Assembly (NCBI GenBank): GCA_005882155.1
Contig: VBCQ01000361.1
Coordinates: 1 to 6,431 of the forward strand
Reading direction: 5' to 3'
DNA from: Betaproteobacteria bacterium
Lineage (GTDB): Bacteria; Pseudomonadota; Gammaproteobacteria; Burkholderiales; Burkholderiaceae_C
Length of the DNA: 6,431 bases
The notes beneath the pieces were generated by a model. It searched no databases. It had not been told where the DNA came from and saw only the letters and a list, made by a program, of their open reading frames with translations. Shown piece by piece: positions 1-4,861 of the stretch (positions within the stretch are counted from its first letter, which is position 1; every line of letters begins with the position of its first letter). Made by a program: the position numbers and the translations under genes.

Positions 1-1
1 C

Positions 2-55
2 GATCACCTGTGCGCCAGCGCGATGGCCTGGCTGCACGCGAAGGAGACGTCATGA
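2..55 (+). CDS. C-terminal tail of an unidentified upstream gene (partial)
   Basis: An open frame enters from the window edge, reads DHLCASAMAWLHAKETS and stops at TGA 53-55. The 17 visible residues (alternating hydrophobic and small, then a short polar tail) look like the end of a soluble enzyme but are too few to identify a family. Its stop overlaps an ATG at 52-54 (ATGA), and an AAGGAGA sequence at 41-47 lies inside its last codons. That is the usual arrangement when a following gene is translationally coupled. I infer that it is co-transcribed with the transporter genes downstream, so its identity would be the best clue to the transported substrate. The frame choice is supported by this overlap only. 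Confidence 0.4.
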   Translation, partial: DHLCASAMAWLHAKETS

Positions 56-80
56 AGTTCCTCGGCTGCGCCCAGCCACG

Positions 81-109
81 ATGGATCCCGGCGTTCGCCG
101 GGATGACGA
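81..109 (+). repeat. WIPAFAGMT-type palindromic intergenic repeat
   Basis: The core ATCCCGGCGTTCGCCGGGAT (85-104) is a perfect inverted repeat with 9-bp arms around TT, flanked by TGG and GACGA. From memory, this core with the shoulders TGGATCCCGG and CCGGGATGACG is a widespread dispersed intergenic repeat of proteobacterial genomes, often seen translated as WIPAFAGMT in spurious small ORFs. In mRNA it would fold into a stable hairpin ending about 20 nt upstream of the dctQ start. Only one copy is visible in this window. Confidence 0.7.
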
Positions 110-113
110 AGGG

Positions 114-117
114 GGAG
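114..117 (+). promoter_or_regulatory. Ribosome binding site fixing the dctQ start at 126
   Basis: GGAG, within a GGGGGAGG run, lies 8 nt before ATG 126. The in-frame ATG at 81 lies inside the palindromic repeat and has no comparable site, so 126 is preferred. Confidence 0.75.
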
Positions 118-125
118 GTGGCCGC

Positions 126-626
126 ATGAACGGCGAAGCTTCCGTCGGGCGTTTCCAGCGCGCGGCCAATCTGGCGATGGCCATCTGCCTCGGCGTGATG
201 GCCGTGGCGGTCTTCATCAACGTGGTGCTGCGCTACGGCTTCGGCAGCGGCGTGGCCGCGAGCGAGGAGCTGTCGCGGCTGCTGTTCGTGTGGATGGTTT
301 TCCTCGGCGCCACCGCGGCCTACCCCGCCGGCGAGCACATGGCCTTCACCAGCCTGGTCGGCCTGCTGCAGAAGCGCCCACGCGCCTTCGCGCTGATGAC
401 GCTGCTGATCCGCCTGCTGGTGCTGCTGGCCTGCGTGATGGTGGCGTGGGGCGCGTGGCAGCAGGTGATCGTGGGCATGGGCAGCCGCTCGGTGGTGCTG
501 GCCTATCCGGCCGCGCTGCTGCCGCTGCCGGCCTTCCTGAGCGCCGTCGCGATCGGCGTGATGGTGATCGTCGAATTGATCAAGAACGAACCGTTGGACC
601 TGGGCCACGGGACGGAAGTGGAGTGA
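126..626 (+). CDS. dctQ: TRAP transporter small membrane subunit, DctQ family
   Basis: This is a 166-residue inner-membrane protein, the usual size for DctQ. It has four predicted transmembrane helices at about residues 15-37, 50-66, 88-111 and 128-151. The family signature after the first helix is visible as EELSRLLFVWMVFLGA (residues 47-62), followed by a loop with GEHMAF. In TRAP systems this subunit pairs with the large DctM subunit and is needed for substrate import driven by an ion gradient; it does not bind substrate alone. The chosen start gives the protein a short polar N-terminus before helix 1. Its stop TGA overlaps the dctM ATG by one base (TGATG), so the two subunits should be translationally coupled and made in equal amounts. 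No promoter is recognisable just upstream. Transcription probably comes from before the window. Confidence 0.92.
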   Translation: MNGEASVGRFQRAANLAMAICLGVMAVAVFINVVLRYGFGSGVAASEELSRLLFVWMVFLGATAAYPAGEHMAFTSLVGLLQKRPRAFALMTLLIRLLVLLACVMVAWGAWQQVIVGMGSRSVVLAYPAALLPLPAFLSAVAIGVMVIVELIKNEPLDLGHGTEVE

Positions 627-1924
627 TGAGCATGAGTCCCGAGGGGTTGGCGTTCGTTGTTTTCTCAGCCGGCATGCTGGTGCTCATGGGCATCGGCATG
701 AACATGGCGCTCGCGCTCGTGCTCACCGGCGCGGGCATGGCCTACGTGCTGGGCTTCTGGGACACGCAACTGCTGGCGCAGAACCTGGTGGCCGGCGTCG
801 ACAGCTTTCCGCTGCTGGCCGTGCCCTTCTTCATCCTCGCCGGCGAGCTGATGAATTCGGGCGGCATCAGCCGCCGGATCATCGACATGGCGCAGGCCTG
901 GGTCGGCCACATCCGCGGCGGCCTGGGCTACGTGGCCATCGGCGCGGCGGTGCTGATGGCGAGCATGAGCGGCTCGGCACTCGCCGACACCGCCGCACTC
1001 GCGACCATCTTGCTGCCGATGATGCGCCGGCAGGGCTACCCGATGAACACCTCGGCGGGCCTGCTCGCTTCGGGCGGCATCATCGCGCCGATCATCCCGC
1101 CGTCGATGCCCTTCGTGATCTACGGCGTCACGACCAACACCTCGATCTCGGCGCTCTTCGTCTCGGGCATCGTGCCCGGGCTCATCATGGGCGCGGGCCT
1201 GATCGTCGCGTGGAAATGGGTGCTGCGCCGCATCGAGCTGCCCGCGGGCGAGCCGCTGCCGCTGCGCGAGCGGCTGCGCGCCACTGCCAAGGCCTTCTGG
1301 GCCATGCTGATGCCGGTGATCATCATCGGCGGCATGAAGACCGGCATCTTCACGCCGACCGAAGCGGCGGTGGTCGCGGCCTTCTATGCGCTGGTGGTCG
1401 CGCTCACGGTGCACCGCGAGATGAAGCTGGCCGAGATCCAGCACGTGCTGGTGCGTGCCGCGCGCACCACCGCGATCGTGATGTTCCTGTGCGCTGGCGC
1501 GCAGGTGGCGAGCTACATGATCACGTTGGCCGATCTGCCGAGCGTGCTCACCGGCTGGCTCGGTCCGCTGGTGAGCCAGCCGCGACTGCTGATGGCGGTG
1601 ATGATGATCGTGCTGGTGGTCATCGGCACCGCGCTCGACCTCACGCCCACCATCCTGATCTTCGCGCCGGTGATGCTGCCGATCGCCGTGAAAGCCGGCA
1701 TCGACCCGGTGTACTTCGGCCTGATGTTCGTGCTCAACGGCGCGATCGGGCTGATCACGCCGCCGGTGGGCACCGTGCTCAACGTGGTGGCAGGCGTGGG
1801 GCGCCTGTCGATGCACAACGTGGTCAAGGGCGTGAACCCCTTCCTCGTCGTGTACCTGCTGATCCTGGTCCTGTTCGTTGTCTTTCCGCCGCTCGTCACC
1901 GCGCCCGTCGCGTGGATGCGCTGA
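626..1924 (+). CDS. dctM: TRAP transporter large membrane subunit, DctM family
   Basis: This 432-residue, very hydrophobic protein matches the normal DctM length and would have about 11-12 transmembrane helices. DctM is the transporting subunit, moving the ligand delivered by the periplasmic binding protein with co-transported ions. Family landmarks are SFPLLAVPFFILAGELM (residue 60 onward), the SGSALAD segment, a IIPPS motif (156-160) followed by PFVIYG, LDLTPTILI (337 onward) and GAIGLITPPVGT (372-383). The TPP/IPP pair reflects the two inverted halves typical of the fold. I chose ATG 626, which overlaps the dctQ stop and has GGAAG 7 nt upstream. ATG 632 is equally possible, with GGAG 8 nt upstream, and would shorten the protein by two residues. 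The next gene follows after 31 nt. Confidence 0.95.
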   Translation: MSMSPEGLAFVVFSAGMLVLMGIGMNMALALVLTGAGMAYVLGFWDTQLLAQNLVAGVDSFPLLAVPFFILAGELMNSGGISRRIIDMAQAWVGHIRGGLGYVAIGAAVLMASMSGSALADTAALATILLPMMRRQGYPMNTSAGLLASGGIIAPIIPPSMPFVIYGVTTNTSISALFVSGIVPGLIMGAGLIVAWKWVLRRIELPAGEPLPLRERLRATAKAFWAMLMPVIIIGGMKTGIFTPTEAAVVAAFYALVVALTVHREMKLAEIQHVLVRAARTTAIVMFLCAGAQVASYMITLADLPSVLTGWLGPLVSQPRLLMAVMMIVLVVIGTALDLTPTILIFAPVMLPIAVKAGIDPVYFGLMFVLNGAIGLITPPVGTVLNVVAGVGRLSMHNVVKGVNPFLVVYLLILVLFVVFPPLVTAPVAWMR

Positions 1925-1943
1925 TCTGTTTCGTTCCACTTTC

Positions 1944-1949
1944 GAGGAG
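1944..1949 (+). promoter_or_regulatory. Ribosome binding site deciding the GTG start of dctP
   Basis: GAGGAG lies 6 nt before GTG 1956. The in-frame ATG at 1878 is inside dctM and would add 26 residues before the signal peptide, so the GTG start is preferred. Confidence 0.8.
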
Positions 1950-1955
1950 TCTGCC

Positions 1956-2975
1956 GTGAACATTTTTCGTCGCACTTTCATCGCCGCCTGCGCCGCCGCC
2001 GCGCTGGCCGACCCGCTGGCCGCCGCGGCGGCCGACATCAAGCCGCACCTGATCCGCTTCGGCTACGGCCTGAACGAGCAGAGCAACCAGGGCCGCGCGG
2101 TCAAGGTCTTCGCCGAGCAGGTCGAGAAGGCCTCGGGCGGCAAGATGAAGGTGCGCGCCATCGGCGCCGCCGCGCTCGGCTCCGACGTGCAGATGCAGCA
2201 GGCGCTGATCGGCGGCGCGCAGGAGATGATGGTCGGCTCGACCGCCACGCTGGTGGGCATCAGCAAGGAAATGGCGCTGTGGGACACGCCCTTCCTGTTC
2301 AACAACACGAAGGAGGCCGACGCGGTGCTCGACGGCCCGGTGGGCCAGAAGGTGATCGACAAGCTGCCCGAGAAGGGCCTGGTGGGCCTGGTCTACTGGG
2401 AGAACGGTTTTCGCAACCTGACCAACAGCAAGCGCCCCGTCAACAAGCTCGAAGACCTCGGCGGCATCAAGCTGCGCGTGATGCAGAACATCGTCTACCT
2501 CGACAGCTTCAAGACGCTCGGCGCAAATGCCATCCCGCTGCCCTTCTCGGAGCTGTTCAGCGCGCTCGAGACGGGAACGGTCGACGGCCAGGAGAACCCG
2601 TTCAACACCATCCTGTCGAGCAAGTTCTACGAAGTGCAGAAGTACGTGAGCGTGACCAACCACGTCTACAGCCCGTGGATCGTGCTGGTGAGCAAGAAGT
2701 GGTGGGACGGGCTGTCGAAGGACGAGCAGAAGGTGCTCACCGATGCCGCCCAGGCCAGCCGCGACTTCGAGCGCAAGGACACGCGCGACGAAGCCGCCAA
2801 GGCCTTGGCCGAGCTCAAGGCCAAGGGCATGCAGGTCAACGAGCTGCCGCCTACCGAGACGGCACGCATGCGCGACAAGCTCACCCAGGTGAACGCCGGC
2901 ATCGCTGCCAACATCGGCCCCGACCTGTGGAAGGAAGCGCAGGCCGACCTGGACAAGCTGCGCGCGAAGAAATAG
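1956..2975 (+). CDS. dctP: TRAP transporter periplasmic solute-binding protein, DctP family (copy 1)
   Basis: This 339-residue secreted protein starts at GTG. Residues 1-26 form a signal peptide: FRR at 4-6, an alanine-rich core, and likely signal peptidase I cleavage after A24 or A26, just before DIK. The mature protein follows the DctP pattern: FAEQVEKASGGKMKV near the start, ADAVLDG, YWENGFRNLTNSKRP, IKLRVMQN, a LGANAIPLPFSELFSALE segment and VDGQENP. R174 in LRVMQN corresponds to the arginine that in characterised DctP proteins pairs with the ligand carboxylate. R153 (GFR) and N214 (QEN) are other conserved pocket positions. I infer that the ligand is an organic acid, but the sequence does not say which. 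It follows dctM by 31 nt and should deliver ligand to DctQM. Confidence 0.94.
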   Translation: MNIFRRTFIAACAAAALADPLAAAAADIKPHLIRFGYGLNEQSNQGRAVKVFAEQVEKASGGKMKVRAIGAAALGSDVQMQQALIGGAQEMMVGSTATLVGISKEMALWDTPFLFNNTKEADAVLDGPVGQKVIDKLPEKGLVGLVYWENGFRNLTNSKRPVNKLEDLGGIKLRVMQNIVYLDSFKTLGANAIPLPFSELFSALETGTVDGQENPFNTILSSKFYEVQKYVSVTNHVYSPWIVLVSKKWWDGLSKDEQKVLTDAAQASRDFERKDTRDEAAKALAELKAKGMQVNELPPTETARMRDKLTQVNAGIAANIGPDLWKEAQADLDKLRAKK

Positions 2976-2995
2976 CCCCGGGGTCCGGGTTGGGT

Positions 2996-3020
2996 GTCGG
3001 CGCTCGCGGGCGGCGCCGAC
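2996..3020 (+). other. GC-rich hairpin between the two dctP genes
   Basis: GTCGGCGC (2996-3003) and GCGCCGAC (3013-3020) form a perfect 8-bp stem with a 9-nt loop, extendable by a T-G and a G-C pair (2994-2995 with 3021-3022). No T-run follows, so a standard intrinsic terminator is unlikely. It could stabilise the 3' end of the upstream message or reduce read-through into the second dctP. The stem is visible; the role is inference. Confidence 0.45.
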
Positions 3021-3049
3021 GCGCTTCTCCGTGCGCCCGCGTCGACCCA

Positions 3050-3053
3050 GGAG
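3050..3053 (+). promoter_or_regulatory. Ribosome binding site fixing the start of the second dctP
   Basis: GGAG, within AGGAGA, lies 7 nt before ATG 3061. The in-frame GTG at 3031 would add an arginine-rich stretch of ten residues before the signal peptide and has no good site. Confidence 0.75.
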
Positions 3054-3060
3054 ACATCCC

Positions 3061-4074
3061 ATGCAGACATCGCCTTGGTTTCGCCTGGCCGCCGCGCTGT
3101 GCCTCGCGGCGTCGTGCGGCATCGCGGCCGCCGGCCCCCGCGTGCTGCGCCTGGGCATCGGGCTCCCCGCCGCGTCGGTGCAAGGCCAGGCGGTGCAGGA
3201 CTTCGCCGAACGCGTCGCCCGCTACAGCGGGGGCAGCCTCGCGATCGAGCTGCATGCCGGCGGCCAGCTCGGCAACGACCTGAGCATGGTCGGTGCCTTG
3301 CGGGCCGGCACGCTGGAAATGAGCTGCCCCGACAGCGCCACGCTGGCCGGCCTGGAACCCGGCTTCTCCGCGATCAACTACCCGTTCACCTTCTTCAGCG
3401 AGACCGAGGCCGACGCGGTGCTCGACGGATCCTGGGGCAAGCAGCTCCTGTCGCGCCTGCCGGCCCACCAGCTGCTCGGCCTGGCGTACTGGGAGAACGG
3501 CTTTCGCCACCTCACCAACTCGCGACGGCCCTTGCTCGGTGTAGCCGACTTCGCCGGCGTGCGCATGCGCACCATGCAGAACCCGATGCTCGTCGAGAGC
3601 TTTCGCAAGCTCGGCTTCGATGCCGTGCCGATGCCCTTCCCGCAGGTTTACGACGCGCTGCGCGAGCAGCGCGTGGACGGCCAGGAGAACCCGCTGCCCA
3701 CCATCGTGGCCAGTCGCTTCTACGAAGTGCAGCGCTACCTGACGCTGTCGCGCCATGTGTACTCGGCGCATGTGCTGCTCGTCGGCAAGAAGGCCTGGGA
3801 CGCGCTGGACGCCGCGCAGCAGACGGCCCTGCAGCGCGCGGCCGGCGAGTCGCGCGACTTCGAGCGCCGCCTGAGCCGCGACAGCAACGAGCGCGCGCTG
3901 GCCGAGCTGAAGCAGCGTGGCATGCAGGTGACCGTCATCGCGCGGCCCGACGCCGAACGCATACGCAACCGCCTGCGCGACGTGCTGGAGAAGTACCACC
4001 ACGAAATCGGCCCCGCCCTGGTGATCGAGATGTACGTGCAACTGGGTCGCTTGCGAATGGCCTCCGCGCCGTGA
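3061..4074 (+). CDS. dctP: TRAP transporter periplasmic solute-binding protein, DctP family (copy 2)
   Basis: This 337-residue secreted paralogue of the preceding gene has a signal peptide at residues 1-24, with cleavage expected after IAAA and before GPRVLRLGIG. It shares long identical blocks with copy 1: ADAVLDG, YWENGFR, VDGQENP, FYEVQ, SRDFER and ALAELK followed by RGMQV/KGMQV. The pocket residues are kept: R170 (MRTMQN) aligns with R174 of copy 1, R149 with R153, and N210 with N214. It therefore looks functional. Other parts differ strongly, including the early lobe (GGQLGNDLSMVGAL, CPDSATLAG) and the C-terminal helix, which ends in YVQLGRLRMASAP instead of a lysine-rich tail. It lies 85 nt after copy 1 with its own strong ribosome site. 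It may bind a related acid for the same DctQM pair. A sensory or scavenging role is also possible. Confidence 0.92.
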   Translation: MQTSPWFRLAAALCLAASCGIAAAGPRVLRLGIGLPAASVQGQAVQDFAERVARYSGGSLAIELHAGGQLGNDLSMVGALRAGTLEMSCPDSATLAGLEPGFSAINYPFTFFSETEADAVLDGSWGKQLLSRLPAHQLLGLAYWENGFRHLTNSRRPLLGVADFAGVRMRTMQNPMLVESFRKLGFDAVPMPFPQVYDALREQRVDGQENPLPTIVASRFYEVQRYLTLSRHVYSAHVLLVGKKAWDALDAAQQTALQRAAGESRDFERRLSRDSNERALAELKQRGMQVTVIARPDAERIRNRLRDVLEKYHHEIGPALVIEMYVQLGRLRMASAP

Positions 4075-4088
4075 ATGGAGGAGACGAC

Positions 4089-4187
4089 GTGAAAACCTTT
4101 GTTTGGCAGGCGCGCCTGCGCATGCTCTTGCTGGCGACGACACTGGCGCTGGCCGGCTGCGCGACGGCGGGCCCTGCGTCTTGGTAG
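4089..4187 (+). pseudogene. Truncated lipoprotein gene: signal peptide and lipobox only
   Basis: GTG at 4089 follows a perfect GGAGGAG (4077-4083) by 5 nt and lies 14 nt after the second dctP stop, so it was clearly built as the next gene of the operon. The 32-residue product begins MKTFVWQARLRM, continues with a hydrophobic core and the lipobox LALAGC (cysteine at residue 24), then ends after ATAGPASW at TAG 4185-4187. It is therefore a complete signal peptidase II leader with only nine mature residues. The sequence beyond gives no convincing continuation in this frame, so I read it as the head of a lipoprotein gene cut off by rearrangement. A genuine tiny lipoprotein of the entericidin size class is a less likely alternative. 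Confidence 0.6.
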
Positions 4188-4307
4188 TTCCGGCCATTTG
4201 CAGCCGGTGGTCGATGACTGGTTTCGGAGGGATCAACGGAGTCTGCGCGGCCAGGTCGAGGCGTACCTGTCTGAAACGATGCGCACGTGCCGCCCGGCGC
4301 ACGTTCA
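4188..4307. other. Unassigned degenerate stretch
   Basis: These 120 bases lie between the truncated lipoprotein head and the methyltransferase remnant. One + strand frame (starting 4186) reads protein-like segments such as HLQPVVDDWFRRDQ and GQVEAYLSETMRT, but it has no ribosome site or start and I do not recognise the family. The - strand continues the methyltransferase frame without any recognisable family motif. I treat it as remnant DNA. Confidence 0.35.
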
Positions 4308-4561
4308 GCTTCATTGCTCTGCGACGTATGCGCGCCGCCGCGCATGTACGGGCCGGCGGGCAGGATCCTGCCGGCGCCCATTCGTGACATCGATGGCGAG
4401 GGGCGGCTCGACGTTCGACAGGTTGCCTGCGGCCGCCCACGCCTCGATGGAAGCGTGGCGCTCCACGTCCATCTCGCTGGGCTGGAAAGTGAGGGCGGGC
4501 AAAGCCTTCGCGAAGTGCGCCACGTGCTGCCCGGTGCCGCTGCCGATCTCGCAATCTCAAG
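4308..4561 (-). pseudogene. DUF938-type SAM-dependent methyltransferase remnant, frameshifted and internally deleted
   Basis: On the - strand three blocks match the DUF938 methyltransferase pattern in the correct order but in two frames. Block A (4561-4552) gives LEIA. Block B (4550-4383) gives EIGSGTGQHVAHFAKALP, then LTFQPSEMDVERHASIEAWA, and ends at PPLAIDVT. This is the glycine-rich SAM-binding loop and the stretch after it. Block C (4381-4308), back in the frame of A, gives GRILPAGPYMRGGAHTSQSN, matching the GPY..GG.HT..SN signature further along the family. Between A and B the near-repeat GAGATTGC/GAGATCGG is an 8-nt tandem duplication that shifts the frame. Between B and C the middle of the domain (roughly 35-45 residues) is missing. 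No N-terminal AERN-type motif or C-terminal MPANN-type motif is visible. The family call is from memory; the gene is certainly not functional. Confidence 0.7.
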
Positions 4562-4698
4562 TCGTGCTCGGCGCCTCAATCGCTCCGTCTGCTGCCTGCC
4601 GATGTGTACCCTCCGCTGCGGGACTTCCTGCAGGTGCCTGTATTCGGCCCGGCCGGCAGCTCTGCGGCAACGAGGTCAGCGAAGCGGATGTCTCTTCA
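4562..4698 (+). other. Coding-like fragment adjoining the insertion sequence
   Basis: From the edge of the methyltransferase remnant to the insertion sequence, one + strand frame reads SLRLLPADVYPPLRDFLQVP followed by VFGPAGSSAATRSAKRMSLQ. Its composition is that of a real protein, with many G/C third positions in its first half. There is no start signal, it is cut by the insertion sequence on one side, and it abuts a - strand gene fragment on the other. I do not recognise the family. It may be a scrap of a gene brought in by rearrangement, or chance. Confidence 0.3.
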
Positions 4699-4719
4699 GG
4701 GTCGAGGCTGTGTGAGAAC
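4699..4719 (+). repeat. Left terminal inverted repeat of the IS1182-family element
   Basis: The sequence begins GGGTCGAGGCTGTGTGA and differs from the complement of the right end at one position only: G at 4716 where the right-end sequence has A. The match ends sharply outside the GGG, which sets the element boundary. Confidence 0.9.
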
Positions 4720-4861
4720 AGCGCGCGAACAACGATTGCGGGGAAGTCGGCCCGTTCGCGACTGCAGTCCTTCGAGGACGCACAGTGGTCGCGCTGGACG
4801 GCAGCGACGCTCAAGTTCTGGTGAGGCTGCTGCGGGCCCTCATTGAGCATGACAAAGGCGC

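Larger units (their letters stand above)
52..129 (+). other. 25-codon bridging frame (uORF) between the upstream gene and dctQ
   Basis: ATG at 52-54 has a strong AAGGAGA site 5 nt upstream and overlaps the stop of the preceding gene. The frame reads MKFLGCAQPR, WIPAFAGMT, KGEVAA and stops at TGA 127-129, which overlaps the dctQ ATG at 126-128. It is therefore linked by ATGA to the genes on both sides. The middle nine residues are the translation of a palindromic intergenic repeat, so the peptide itself is probably not functional. The frame could still matter by carrying ribosomes from the upstream gene into dctQ. Another reading is that 52 was the original start of a gene head that the repeat interrupted. 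Confidence 0.4.

Noticed and set aside
81..125. Longer N-terminus of dctQ from ATG 81
   Set aside because: These codons lie inside the palindromic repeat, encode a charged, glycine-rich stretch and lack a ribosome site. ATG 126 has an ideal one.
665..2041. Long - strand open frame opposite dctM
   Set aside because: Its product is a histidine-, arginine- and aspartate-rich low-complexity string typical of the antisense of GC-rich membrane protein genes. The + strand gene is unmistakable.
3061..3132. Possible lipobox LAASC in the signal peptide of dctP copy 2
   Set aside because: It fits only a loose lipobox pattern. The following IAAA-G site is a better signal peptidase I site and matches the copy 1 layout, so a soluble periplasmic protein is more likely.
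1896..3158. Long - strand open frame opposite dctP copy 1
   Set aside because: It is a shadow frame with no family motif, and it covers three + strand gene boundaries.
4106..4119. Palindrome GCAGGCGCGCCTGC in the lipoprotein leader
   Set aside because: It lies within coding sequence, has no loop or T-run and is expected by chance in DNA this GC-rich.
2994..4187. 397-residue + strand frame overlapping dctP copy 2
   Set aside because: Only its last 32 codons, which follow their own ribosome site, look real. The rest is an out-of-frame shadow of dctP.
2881..4560. 559-residue - strand open frame opposite dctP copy 2 and the degenerate region
   Set aside because: Composition is arginine/alanine-rich with no domain. 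It exists because the opposite gene is GC-rich, and it crosses the methyltransferase remnant out of frame.
4099..4824. 241-residue + strand frame through the degenerate region and the left IS end
   Set aside because: It begins inside the lipoprotein leader, has no ribosome site, runs through the inverted repeat and gives cysteine/arginine-rich sequence. Only a short part (from 4186) is protein-like.
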